64,000 bases of DNA from Cenococcum geophilum 1.58. Its lineage: Eukaryota; Ascomycota; Dothideomycetes; Gloniales; Gloniaceae. The notes beneath the pieces are model-generated. The model saw only the letters and a list, made by a program, of their open reading frames with translations, was not told where the DNA came from and made no database searches. Positions 1 to 11,758 of this stretch are shown here, one piece after another (position 1 is the first letter of the stretch; each line of letters begins with the position of its first letter). The position numbers and the translations under genes were made by a program. Location: assembly GCA_001692895.1 (NCBI GenBank), contig KV748177.1:4068130-4132129 (forward strand), given 5' to 3'.

Positions 1-612
1 CTATAGTAGCTATAAGGTCTTACCTTTTAACTACTACGCGTAAAGCTTAGTAATAGCGGAGATATAGCTATTTATAACTAAGTATTAGACTATTTCGTTA
101 AATAGGGCGTTTAGGGCCTCCTTATCCTATATCTCCCCTTCCTCCTTTATAGCTTCCTCCCCTATGCCTATAGCTGCCGCTATAGCTACCCTTATGGCTA
201 ACTTCCCCTCTAGCTGCCTTACCCGCTTAACCGTCTTCTACCTCTTCTTTACCCGCTTACTATCTTTCTATATCTCTTTCTATTTTAACTTCCGTTTTTA
301 ATAGCCAGCAGCCTATAATTTTTGGTTAATAACTTACTACTCTAAAAATAGGTAAAGCTTATTTTTTATTACCTAGGCGCCGTTTATATTGCCTTCTAGT
401 CTTATATACTAGTCTTCCCACTCTTTCTACTTTAGCTCGTACGCCCTTATAGTATTCTTTAAGCGCTAGGCCTTATAAATATTATATAGCCATACTGTTT
501 AGGCCTTAAATTCATTCTAGAGGCTATAGAAGGAGGGGAAGAAGGAGGCTAGGAGGGCTTCCTTTAACTATAAAGTAGACTATAGAGTAAGAAGATTCTT
601 AAAAGACTCTAT
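1..612 (-). pseudogene. Crypton-like tyrosine recombinase, copy A, N-terminal part only
   Basis: This is the 5' part of the array gene; the rest lies left of the window. The frame matches copies B and C, with a basic coiled region (KRVKKRQKTVKRVRQLEGK after reading TAG as Gln) and the NSYISAITKLYAQQ segment typical of the N-terminal domain. The position that is ATG in copy C reads ATA here (610-612), a G-to-A change expected from RIP. Many CAA/CAG-to-TAA/TAG stops make it non-functional. Confidence 0.65.
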
Positions 613-1235
613 CTCCATAAGAGGTTAGGGGGAAGACGCGTAAGTATAGCGCGGGTATAGGTAAATAAAGCCACTAAATGCGTAAATATTAATAGACAAG
701 GAGAAGAAGAGAGCTCTATATTATAGAATTAGAATTATAGTAGGCCGTTCTATATAAAACTAAAAGCCCTATATAAGCTAGAAGCTAGCGCGGGCATAAG
801 AATAGAAAAAGGGTTAAAAATGGATTGTTAAAGGCGCGTAATAAGGTCCTCTATACTAACCTAGTACTAACTTAGGCCTTAAAAACGCGTCTAAAAAGTA
901 GGGGCTACTACTAAAAGGGGGGGGTAATATTTGGACGATATATTGCGGACCTTAGGGGGTTATATATAACCTAAGGTTATACTAAGCCTAACCCAGATCT
1001 CTAATACCTATCACATATTAGGGGGGCTAATTTAGCGCGGTTACGACCTAGGTTAATATAAGGTTAGGGCTACCCCTACTAATAACGCACCTAAAGCCTA
1101 TACGAGGTCGCGCAGCAACCACCCCTAAGTACTTTCGCACGCGATTTTAGGTGAAAAGGTATATAATTTATATTAAATTGGTACTTCTAGACGGTCGCGT
1201 AATATTACTCTAAATTTATAACACCTAAACAGGCT

Positions 1236-1585
1236 CTATTCCTATATTAAGGCGTCTTAATTACTATAGTATAGTCCTATATTAAGACATCTTAGTTACT
1301 ATAGTATAGTCCTATATTAAGGCGTCTCGGTTAATACAGTATAGTCCTATATTAAGACGTTTTGGTCACTATAGTGTAGTTATATATTAAGGCGTCTCAG
1401 TCACTATAGTACAGTCCTATATTAAGACGTCTTGGTTACTAGTATAGTTCTATATTAAGACGTCTTAGTTACTGCAATGCAGTTATATATTAAGGCATCT
1501 TAGTTACTGCAGTGTAATTATATATAGAGGCGTCTTAGTTACTATAGTGTAGTTATATATTAAGGCGTCTTAGTTACTATAGTAA
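1236..1585. repeat. 35-bp minisatellite in unit 1 of the array (about 10 repeats)
   Basis: The motif CCTATATTAAGRCGTCTTRG followed by TTACTATAGTATAGT recurs with a period of about 35 bp. It sits just downstream of the recombinase stop codon, as the equivalent array does in unit 2. Differences between repeats are mostly transitions. There are no unique spacers. Confidence 0.9.
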
Positions 1586-1594
1586 AATAACTAT

Positions 1595-4152
1595 TTAGAT
1601 ATTTTTATAAAGCTAATCTAAAGAACGCCGACCTTATAGCTGTTCCAGCTAGTTAATAGCCTATCTTTTATCTCTTACTATACTGTCTTCTACACGCCGT
1701 CTTATATCCTTAATTATCCTATAGCAATGGCTATAGAATATAGCCTTGCTATTAACCCGCTAGCGTGCCCCCTAGTAGCAATTAAGAGCTTTAATTAACA
1801 GCCCATCCGCTAGCCCTAAAGTCCACTTAGTCTAGAGCTAGAAGACTAAATTACCGCCTTAAAGTATTTTATATTTCCTTAGCGGCGCCTATAGGTTAAG
1901 GATAAATAGGAGAGATAGTTAAGTATTAGCTTATACCTACGCTAATAGGGGCAATATAGATATAGTAGACGGCTAAGTGGGCGGTATAAATATTATAGAC
2001 AGCTAAGCGGATAGTATAAATATTATAAACGGCTAAGCGGACGGTGTGGATATTATAAACAGTAGCTAAGTGGGTAGTATAGATATTATAGATAGCTAAG
2101 CAGGCGGCGCGGATATAGTAAATGTTATAGTAGACGGTGCGGGCCTGCCTAAAGGTGGATATATAGACTCTGTAGGCCCTATTTAGATACCTATCTTCCC
2201 TTACTAGATCTATATAGGTGCAAATAATGCTAATAACTTTTCTATTTCGCTAAGGCGCTCTAAAATCGTCTATACGCGTAATTAAACCCCCTTTATCTTA
2301 AAGATTACGGCCTTATATCTTAGCTTAGCTACAGCCTTATAGGCGGGCTAGTATTTCCACATTATTAGCTTATTTAGCGTAACTACGTTAGCTAGTAAGC
2401 TTTTTACCCGCGTAGTAAACCTTTAGTACTCCTTATAGCTAAAGAGGGGGTTCTTCTATAGGGGGTGGAGTAGGAACTACTTATATAGGATTACTAAGTC
2501 CTATAATAGGATTACCCTAAGCGCGCGGAGAAGGCGTAGAAATCCTAAGCCTATAAAGTTAAGCCGTATAACCTTATTATCGGCCCTACCTAGGTAGTAG
2601 GCCTCTATATATTTTAGCTAGATATTAGTCTTAGGCTATATCTTTAAATAAAGGGCCTCCTCTAGCACCTCCCATGCGTAAGAAAGAAAGTAGCCCTTTC
2701 CTTCCTTTAGGAAGCCGGTAATTGACCGTATAAATGCACAGGGTAGGTAGCTAAGGTAGGCTCCTATTATTACGTCCGTATTCTAGCATCTAGCCCGTTT
2801 AATTTAGGTCTCCTTAACGCTACTAAGCTTAGTATACTAGATGCTCTGCTTACGGGCGCTATAGGTTTTCTTCTTTAAGTAAATTCCTACCCCCTAGAAT
2901 TTTTTTTTTTATTTAAACTACGTATAATAGCTTAGCGGCTATTACGGTACATTAATACTACTAGGGAAAATGTATAGGTTATAGTAGTCCTCTAACTGCC
3001 AAAAGGATAGGAAGCTTTTAGCGCCGTCTTTACCCTAGTAGTTAAAGAAGTAGAAGGCTACTATAGAGAGGGGGTAGAGGATAGGGTTAGCGTTCCGTAT
3101 ATAGCCTATATACTTAACCTTACTATACCAATTCTACTTCCTTTATATTATTAACATAATTATATACAGCGCTAACTTATCTAGTTTAGGCCCTTTATTC
3201 TCTAGTTTAATAAGAATAAGGTTAGTAAGCTAAATATCTTATCTACTTTTACTATAGGTAATGGTAGTATAGCCTAAGGAACGGGTTAGAAAACGGTAGC
3301 TATATAGACTAGGTAGGGTATATATAAACCTAATAAATACTTAGCTGCAGTTTAAAGGTAAGATTTAACTAAACCTAGTATCTTAGAGCCCGTCTCCTAG
3401 CACTAAGTAATTGCCTTTTTAAGCCCTTTAATATTATAGCCGCTAGTAATTATAAACAGGCCTTAATTAATAAAGTTAACGCGTTAAATCCGGTCCTTAT
3501 TACGGTAGACGCTATCTAGTACTACTAAGGGCTTTGCCCCCCGCAGTGGCTATAAGGTTTTACCTTTTAACTACTACGCGTAAAGCTTGGTAATAGCGGA
3601 GATATAGCTATTTATAACTAAGTATTAGACTATCTTGTTAAATAGGGTATTTAGGGCCTCCTTATCCTATATCTCCCCTTTCTCCTTTATAGCTTCCTCC
3701 CCTATGCCTATAGCTGCCTCTATAGCTACCCCTATAGCTAACTTCCCCTCTAGCTACCCTACCCGCTTAACTATCTTCTACCTCTTCTTTGCCCGCTTAC
3801 CATCTTTCTATATTTTTTTCTATTTTAACTTCCGTTTTTAATAGCTAGCAGCCTATAATTCTTAGTTAATAACTTACTGCTCTAAAAATAGGTAAAGCTT
3901 ATCTTCTATTACCTAGGCGCCGTCTATATTACCTTCTAGTTTTATATACTAGTCTTTCTACTCTTTCTACTTTAGCTTATACGCCCTTATAGTATTCTTT
4001 AAGCGCTAGGCCTTATAAATATTATATAGCCGTACCGTTTAGGCCTTAAATTCGTTCTAAAGGCTATAGGAGGAGGGGAAGGAGGAGGCTATAGGGGCTT
4101 CCTTTAACTACAAAGTAGACTATAGGGTAAGAAGATTCTTAAAAAACTCTAT
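1595..4152 (-). pseudogene. Crypton-like tyrosine recombinase, copy B, RIP-inactivated
   Basis: The degraded minus-strand frame is about 850 codons with numerous TAA/TAG stops, nearly all at expected Gln codons. In order it has an N-terminal helical domain (about 3450-4050), a recombinase core (about 2300-3400) and a C-terminal part (1595-2250). The core contains the segment YPLSIVAFYFFNY, then LSYYTQFKQIKKIL, and KKTYSARKQ where relatives have a K-T-H-x-A-R box, so the His appears mutated to Tyr. NTDVIIGAYLSYLP with a candidate nucleophilic Tyr and GFLRLLRALRVILL follow. This matches the CBF3/Ndc10-like domain family, which is related to Crypton tyrosine recombinases. The C-terminal segment resembles a GCR1_C DNA-binding domain (WTLGLADG, then basic residues). 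The initiator is ATA instead of ATG. Indels break the frame, so the ends are approximate. Confidence 0.75.
1955..2140 (-). repeat. 30-bp coding minisatellite in the recombinase linker, copy B
   Basis: The motif GGCTAAGCGGACGGT followed by ATAGATATTATAGAC repeats about every 30 bp. On the minus strand it stays in phase with the recombinase frame and would encode a Pro/Ser/Ile-rich linker of about 10 residues per repeat between the core and the GCR1_C-like end. Some repeats gain 3-6 bp. Confidence 0.7.
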
Positions 4153-4794
4153 CTTTATAAGAGGTTAGGGGGAAGACGCGTAAGTATAGCGTAGGTATAG
4201 GTAAATAAAGCTACTAAACGCGTAAATATTAATAGAGAAGGAGAAGAAGAGAGCTCTATATTATAGAATTAGAATTATAGTAGGCCGTTCTATATAAAAC
4301 CAAAAGCCTTACGTAAGCTAGAAGCTAGCATAGGTATAAGAATAAGAAGAGGGTTAAAAAATAGATTATTAAGGCGACGATAAGGTTAAAGGCGCGTAAT
4401 AAGGTCCTTTATATTAACCTAGTACTAACCTAGGCCTTAAAAACGCGTTTAAAAAGTAGGGGCCACCACTAAAAGGGGGGGTAATATTTAAACAATATGT
4501 CGCGGACCTTAGGGGGTTATATGTAACCTAAGGTTATACTAAGCCTAACCTAGACCTCTAATACCTATTACATATTAGGGGGGCTAATTTAGTGCGGTTA
4601 TAACCCGGGTTAATACGAGGTTAGGGCTACCCCTACTAATAACGCGCCTAAACCCTATATAAGGTTACACAGCAACCGCCCCTAAGTACTTTTATACGCG
4701 ATTTTAGGCGAAAAGGTATATAATTTGTGTTAAATCGGTACTTCTAGACGGTCACGTAATATTACTCTAAATTTACAACACTTAAATAGGCTCT

Positions 4795-5145
4795 ATTCCT
4801 ATATTAAGGCGTCTTAGTTACTATAGTATAGTCCTATATTAAGACGTCTTAGTTACTATAGTATAGTTCTATATTAAGGCGTCTTGGTTAATACAGTGCA
4901 GTCCTATATTAAGACGTTTCGGTCACTATAGTGCAGTTATATATTAAGGCGTCTTAGTTACTACAGTGCAGTTTTATATTAAGACGTCTTGGTTACTAGT
5001 ACAGTCCTATATTAAGACATCTTAGTTACTGCAGTATAGTCGTATATTAAGGCGTTTTGGTTACTATAGTGTAATTATATATAGAGGCGTCTTAGTCACT
5101 GTAGTGCAGTTATATATTAAGGCGTCTTAGTTACTACAGTAAAAT
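4795..5145. repeat. 35-bp minisatellite in unit 2 of the array
   Basis: Same 35-bp motif and same relative position as at 1236-1585, with similar repeat number. Its presence in both units shows it existed before the units were duplicated. Confidence 0.9.
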
Positions 5146-5151
5146 AACTAT

Positions 5152-7682
5152 TTAAATATTTTTATAAAGCTAATCTAAAGAACGCCAACCTTATAGCTGT
5201 TTTAGCTGGTTAATAACCTATCTCTTATCTCTTACTATACCATCTTTTACGCGCTATCTTACATCCTTAATTATCCTACGGCGATAGCTGTAGAATATAG
5301 CCTCGCCGTTAACCCGCTAGCGTGCCCCCTAGTAGCGATTAAGAGCTTTAATTAACGGCTTACCTACTAGCCCTAAAGTCTACTTAGTCTAGAGTTAGAA
5401 GACTAAATTACCGCCTTAAAGCATTTTATATTTCTTTAGCGGCGCCTATAGGTTAAGGATAAATAGGAGAGATAGTTAAGTATTAGCTTATACTTGCGCT
5501 AGTAGGGATAATACGGATATAGTAGACGGCTAAGTAAACGGTGTAGATATTATAGACGGCTAAGCGGACGGTATAGATATTATAGATAGCGGCTAAGCGG
5601 GCAGTACGGATATTATAGACGGCTAAGTAGGCGGCGCGGATATAGTAGACATTATAGTAGACGGTGTGGGCTCGCCTAAAGGTGGATATATAGACTCTAT
5701 AGGCCCTATCTAGATACCTGTCTTCCCTTACTAGATCTATATAAGTGCGAATAATGCTAATAACCTTTCTATTTTACTAAGGCGCTCTAAAATCATTTAT
5801 ATATATAATTAAACCCCCTTTATCTTAGAGATTATAGCTTTATATCTTAGCTTAGCTATAGCCTTATAGGCGGGCTAGTATTTCTATATTATTAGCTTAT
5901 TTAGCGTAACTACGTTAGCTAGTAAGCTTTCTACCTATATAATAAACCTCCGGTACTCCTCACAGCTAAAAAAGGGGTTTTTCTATAGGGGGTAAAGCGG
6001 GAACTACTTATATAGGATTACTAAGTCCTATAATAGGATTACCCTAAGCGTATAAAAGAGGCGTAGAAATCCTAAGCCCGTAAGGTTAAGCCGTATAACT
6101 TTATTATTAGCCCTACCTAGGTAGTAGGCCTCTATACGTTTTAGCTAAATATTAGTCTTAGGCCATATCTTTAAATAGAGGGCCTCCTCTAGCACCTCCC
6201 GTACGTGGGGGAGAAAGTAGCCCTTTCCTTCCTTTAGGAAGCCGGTAATTAACCGCATAAATATATAGGGTAGGTAGCTAAGGTAGGCTTCTATTATCGC
6301 GTTTATATTCTAGCGTCCAGCCTATCTAATTTAGGTCTCCTTAACGCTGCTAAGCTTAGTATACCGAACACTCTACTTATAGGCACTATAGGTTTTCTCC
6401 TTTAAGTAAATTCCTACCCCTTAGAATATCTTTTTATTCTATTTAAACTACATATAATAGCTTAGCGGCCATTATAGTACTTTAATACTACTAGGGAAGA
6501 TATATAGGTTATAGTAGTCCTCCAGCTGCTAAAAGGATAGGAAGCTCTTAGCGCCGTCTTTACCCTAGTAGTTAAAGAAGTAGAAGGCTACTATAGAGAG
6601 GGGTTAGAGGATAGGGTTAGCGTTCTATATACAGCCTATATACTTAACCTTACTATACTAATTCTACTTCCCTTATATTATTAATATAATTATATACAGC
6701 GCTAACTTATTTAGTTTAGGCCCTTTATTCTCTAGTTTAATAAGAATAAGGTTAGTAAGCTAAATATCTTATCTACTTTTACTATAGGTAATAGTAGTAT
6801 AGCCTAAGGAATGGGTTAGAAAACGGTAGCTATATAGACTAGGTAGGGTATATATAAACCTAATAAATACTTAGCTGCAGTTTAAAGGTAAGATTTAACT
6901 AAACCTAATATCTTAGAGCCCGTCTCCTAGCACTAAGTAATTACCTTTTTAAGCCCTTTAATGTTATAGCCGCTAGTAATTATAAATAGGCCTTAATTAA
7001 TAAAGTTAACGCGTTAAATCTAGTCCTTATTATGGCGGACGCTATCTAGTACTACTAAGAGCTTCACCCCCTATAGCGGCTGTAAGGTTTTACCTTCTAA
7101 CTACTATACGTAAAGCTCAGTAATAGCGGAGATATAGCTATTTATAACTAAGTATTAGACTATCTCGTTAAATAAGGCGTCTAGGGCCTCCTTATCCTAT
7201 ATCTTCCCTTCCTCCTTTATAGCTTCCTCCCCTATACCTATAGCTGCCCCTATAGCTACCCCTATAGCTAACTTCCCCTCTAGCTACCCTACCCGCTTAA
7301 CCGTCTTTTACCTCTTCTTCGCCCGCTTACTATCTTTCCATATCTCTTTCCATTTTAACTTCCGTTTTTAATAGCTAGCAGCCTATAATTCTCAGTTAAT
7401 AACTTACTGCTTTAAAAATAGGTAAAGCTTATCTTTTATTACCTAGGCGCTATCTATATTGCCTTCTAGTCTTATATACTAGTCTTCCCACTCTTTCTAC
7501 TTTAGCTCGTACATCCTTGTAGTATTCTTTAAGCGCTAGGCCTTATAAATATTATATAGCCGTGCCGTTTAGGCCTTAAATTCGTTCTAGAGGCTATAGG
7601 AGGAGGGAAAGGAGGAGGCTAGGGGGGCTTCCTTTAACTGCAAAGTAGACTATAGGGTAAGAAGATTTTTAAAAGACTCCAT
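5152..7682 (-). pseudogene. Crypton-like tyrosine recombinase, copy C, RIP-inactivated, start codon kept
   Basis: This is the best preserved copy. The ATG at 7682 survives (MESFKNLLTL) and the frame runs to a TAA at 5152-5154, about 840 codons, with many RIP stops in between. The domain order equals copy B: helical N-terminal region, recombinase core with the YLSYLP-type Tyr box and GFLRLL segment, a linker with about 30-bp repeats (5520-5670), and a GCR1_C-like end. The upstream 420 bp (7683-8099) are clearly less RIP-altered than the matching DNA in the other units. The protein is expected to have cut and joined DNA through a 3'-phosphotyrosine intermediate. Assignment rests on family motifs; catalytic residues cannot all be verified because of mutation. 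Confidence 0.75.
5518..5672 (-). repeat. 30-bp coding minisatellite in the recombinase linker, copy C
   Basis: Counterpart of 1955-2140 with fewer repeats, so linker length differs between array copies. Confidence 0.7.
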
Positions 7683-8099
7683 CTTTGTAAGAGGTTAGGG
7701 GGAAGACGCGTAAGCGTGGCGTGGGTATAGGTAAATAAAGCCACTAAACGCGTAAATATTAATAGAGAAGGAGAAGAAGAGAGCTCTATATTATAGAATT
7801 AGAATTATAATAGGCCGTTCTATATAAAACCAGAAGCCCTACATAAGCCAGGAGCCAGCGCGGGCACGAGAACAGGAAGAGGGTCAAAAAATAGATTGTT
7901 GAGGCGACAATAAGGTCAAAGGCGCGCGACGAGGTCCTCTATACTAACCTAGTACTAACCTAGGCCTCAAAAACGCGTCCAAAAAGTAGGGGCCACCACT
8001 AAAAGGGGGGGGTGATATTTGGACGATATGTCGCGGACCTTAGGGGGTCGTGCGTAACCCGAGGTTATGCCAAGCCTAACCTAGACCTCCGATACCTAG

Positions 8100-9061
8100 C
8101 GCCAGATCACTTTCATTACCGTACCATCACCCGTAAGCTTGCTTATACAGCTTAACCCGTTCTATATTTACACTGGCTCTATATATACAATTAAAGCGGC
8201 ATTTAAGCCCTATGTCTATATTCTCTATCTACCACTTATCTAAAATTTCAATTAAACACCCTATATAAGGCACACGGCCATATTCCAAAGTAACATTAGT
8301 ATAGTAATTTTAATTTTGCTAGGAATTTAGGTAGAAACAAAAGTCGTAGGTGTACCAAATTTTATACACAATTATCGTTTTAGATATACCGTACGCCTCA
8401 CGTAGAACAAACTTTAGGCTAGTAGATAGATAGTTGCAGCCTAATGCGCAGTTTACTATTACAGACCCTTAAATTAATCCGAGAATATCAGAGTAGTAAG
8501 AGACGTAATTCTCAAATATAAAACGCATCTTTAGCGCTATCAAAAATAAACACCTTTAAGTATTGGTATAGTTAGGGCTGAACGGATCAGCCACACTACC
8601 AACTTCCAGCTTTACCGCTATAGATAACTTAACAGGCGCGTCTTAAGCGGCCTCTAAGCTATTAGTAGGGTTAGATGCTACTCTAGACCAGATAAATTTT
8701 AAAGGTATTAACTTCTTATTCTACTTCCTTTTTGTCTTTAGAGTATAAGAATAACTATATATAGACGATCTCCGTACCCAGCTAACAACTAAACTTAAAC
8801 GCCTTAATTCTAAAGTTACTAAATACGCCAACTCTTCTCTAGCATTCTGCCGGTCTACGGAGTAATAGAAATAGTAAGTAGGTATAAATCTCTTATAGTC
8901 GGAACGTATAGCTAATTACAAACAGCAACTATACTAAAGCTAAAGTAATAGGCCCTGCTTAGAACTACGCTAAGAAAGCCTATAAGCCGAATACAGCGAA
9001 TTAGCCAGGCTAACCAGATAGGACTAAATATAGGCTTAACTTTTCTCTTCTAAGCTCTATA
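8100..9061. other. RIP-altered DNA between the array and the lipase relic
   Basis: This stretch is AT-rich with TpA excess but no homology to the array. It may contain the upstream or N-terminal part of the degraded lipase gene. No motif was recognised. Confidence 0.4.
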
Positions 9062-10060
9062 AATGGCAGCATTAAGGCGACAATATATACGATATTTACT
9101 CCACCCTAGCAACCACAATCCAGCACCAAATCTACTTTATATTTAGTTATCACCGTACGCGGTACTGCAAGTAAAGTTAACTATATAGTCAACTTCTATA
9201 GCGAACCTAGAGACGCGGATGTCTTACTTATAAGTTTACCCTATAAGGTTTAATATAGCTATACTTAAGTTCACATATAGAAAGATATTAAAGTAGATGG
9301 TATTTTAGAGACCCCTAACATCACACTTTACGCATATACCGGTTTCCTTAACTTTATAGTAAAACTAATAAGGCCGCTATCTACCTAAATTAAAAATCAC
9401 TTAAAATAAAACCTAAGATTAAATATACTCTTTACGGGTCACTTAGCCGGCGGCGCTGTTACATCTCTTCTCTATCTATCCTTTTAAACGAAATTTATAG
9501 CTACTTATAAGTTATATATAGATCCTAGGCTCCTTAGTTTTATAGTTTATAACACTATTTAGTCACTAATATCACATTTTCCTACATTACTTTTAGTAGC
9601 CCTCCGGTTATAAAGTATCTATCTTAAAAAATAGGGCAACTCTTAATAAGCTAATATTATACGCTTAAGTCCTTAATATTATAAACAAATTTAATCTTAT
9701 CACGCGTGCTAATAAAGGATATATTTAATCTCTTATAAAATTATATAGCTTAGTTAGGCTATTAGAGCCTATAAATAATTTAGACTAGAATGGAATAAAT
9801 ACAAATAGGGATAATTGTTTAGGCTGGCCGTTGCTAGTACCCGAACTCTAGTATATTAGCTTTATTATTATCTTAAAGATTAATCCTCCTCCTTTAAACA
9901 TAGAAGGTACAACTTTATCTCTTCCTAGACCCTTAGTTAATGCTTAAAGAATAATAGTAGAGGACTTATTAGGCCTTATCTTCTATAGGCTAGCAGTATA
10001 TAACAAAATAGCCTATTAAGACAGAATCTGGTAGATTGAAAGCGGTTGCTTAAATAGCTA
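9062..10060 (+). pseudogene. Class 3 lipase-like alpha/beta hydrolase, RIP-inactivated
   Basis: A degraded plus-strand frame matches fungal class 3 lipases. It has YLVITVRGTAS near 9133-9165, the strand before the oxyanion region. ILFTGHLAGGAVTSLLYL near 9430-9480 is the nucleophile elbow, where the family has G-H-S-x-G-G, so the catalytic Ser appears to be Leu here (TCA to TTA, a C-to-T change in CpA context). TFSYITFSSPPV lies near 9571-9606, and NKFNLITRANKGY near 9690-9720 is the region with the catalytic Asp in relatives. Many in-frame TAA/TAG codons replace Gln. If intact it would hydrolyse acyl esters. It converges on the GRDP-like relic. The 5' end is not defined. Confidence 0.75.
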
Positions 10061-10149
10061 AACGGGGTGGTCTTTAAAGTCTAAAGCTACCTAAATAAGT
10101 AGGAGAAAGGATAAGATAAGGGCTAGTAAGTAATAAATATCTTATCTTC

Positions 10150-11699
10150 CGCGTTCTAGATGCGAATTAGTAATTAAGTATACCTCTTTCACCTCGCTAT
10201 CTTGACTGTATAGTAGTAAGCTATGTTCTCATACATATTACACGCTATTGCCCTATTTTCTATTTAAATTTTTAAGCTCTAGGTACTAATAGCAGAGAGT
10301 AACGCCTTATAGTCCCAGCAATTACAAACTTAATAGTCCTAGGCAAATCGAATATAATATAAGTCCTTAGTTCTTATAAACCTAGTATTAAGTATTCTTT
10401 TCCTAAGCTTATTATTATAGTTAATCAATCGCCTAGCTATCTTTATTATTCCCACCTTATATTAAGAGGGAGAATATTAGTATATATGCCACACTAGATT
10501 AATATCTAGCGTCGGCACAAGTATCGTCTTTAAATAAAACTTAAAGAGCTTTAAGAATTTACTGTAGCGATCTATTACACAGCAAAGCGTCTCTTTAACG
10601 GCGGGACTGTGGATCTAGAGCTGCTTCTCTATTTTATTAATAAATAAAGCCTATTACTAAACAGTATTAACGAGCTTCGTAACGGTCATGCTCTTATTAA
10701 CGGCCTCGCGGCAATATATAAGGAATATAATCTCTAGTTAATCTAAATCTGCTAGACGTCTTAGTACTATATTAACGTCTATAATAGCAAGGCCTTAGTA
10801 CGTATTGTTCTAATAACTAGGGGCACCTTTTCGTTTTAAAAGCTATTAAATTTTATTAACTTATTTATTTCCACTAAGAATTTAAAGAGATTGGGCTCTA
10901 GACTAGTATTTTCTAAAAACTAGGTAATAAACTTTCCTAGCAGATTATAGGGCCAGTTCTTCTTATTAGCGTTAATTACCTTATACTACCTAAGACTTAA
11001 TATTAAATAGTTCTTTCTAGCTTCTTTTTTAGGAAGATATTTAGGAACACTATATATAATTTTATTTTATAGGAACGGAGTTATATATAAGTTCTTTAAG
11101 GGCATCGCTTTAAATAATCGGAACTATCTTAGGTTTAGTAGTAACGCATACCAAACTATTAAAATATCTATATTGTATTAGTATACAACTCTCACAATAT
11201 TATAATTTAACTTACCTATTAGAGGTAAATAGAGCAAGTTACCTTTTAAAGCCGTTGGCTTATCTAGCTCCTTCTCCACTACCTAAGCCTAGTAAAGAAA
11301 CCGTATAGCAGTAAGGGCTAAGTAAAAAGGCCATTTTATCTTTCTTCGCTCCTAAAACGTTTCGTCTTATAACTTAACCTTTTATTATAAATAACCGCGG
11401 CAATAGCCTAGGTATTTTTTTTAATATACCATCCGCGGCTCTAGCTTAATGCCAAGGACAGTATCCAATATAGTTAAAGATAAAACCTTAAGACGGATAT
11501 AATAAAACGCCTTAAGGAGCTCTAAATAAACAGAGCATTCGGTAATAGTAGGAAGCCTTATATTATTAATTTCTAAATCTTCAGACGCGAAGTGAAATAG
11601 ACTCGGATTAGGTATTTTTAGATTTTCTTTAGATATAGCAGCTGTTCCAAAGGCCAAAATATAGATATTAATAGTACGCTGCGGCGATGCCCATGCCAA
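10150..11699 (-). pseudogene. Glycine-rich-domain (DUF1399/GRDP-like) protein gene, RIP-degraded
   Basis: A minus-strand frame begins with an open 92-codon segment (11421-11699) containing LPTITECSVYLELLKAFY and DTVLGIKLEPR, typical of the N-terminus of fungal GRDP-like proteins. Farther on are IDILIVWYALLLNPRQF (about 11110-11160) and LVPTLDINLVWH (10483-10521), which match the paired D-x-x-x-V-W-H boxes of this family. A late Cys-containing segment VCNCWDY (about 10300) matches the family's C-T-C-W-Y-C region. Stops at Gln codons and loss of His in the boxes indicate RIP. Biochemical function in fungi is not established. It is convergent with the lipase relic. Confidence 0.7.
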
Positions 11700-11758
11700 T
11701 CCTCTCGTCTTTTTGTAAGAGGCCAGCCTAACCGGAACGTATGATTATCTAATCGACA

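Larger units (their letters stand above)
1..8099 (-). repeat. Head-to-tail array of a 3.54-kb Crypton-like unit (2.3 copies)
   Basis: The sequence at 11 recurs at 3551 and again at 7081, giving units of about 3540 and 3530 bp. The third copy stops matching abruptly near 8099, and the array runs off the left edge of the window. Copies differ mainly by C/T and G/A transitions, as RIP produces. Each unit has one long minus-strand frame for a tyrosine-recombinase-like protein and about 1 kb of non-coding DNA with a 35-bp minisatellite. Tandem head-to-tail copies fit an element that integrates by site-specific recombination, but unequal crossing-over after a single insertion would also explain them. 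The true element ends are not resolved. Confidence 0.85.

Noticed and set aside
1236..1585. Possible CRISPR-like array
   Set aside because: Repeats are contiguous with no unique spacers, and the genome is fungal.
1595..7682. Starship captain (DUF3435 tyrosine recombinase)
   Set aside because: The linker plus GCR1_C-like C-terminus and the Ndc10-like core fit Crypton/CBF3-type proteins better; a DUF3435 profile search would settle it.
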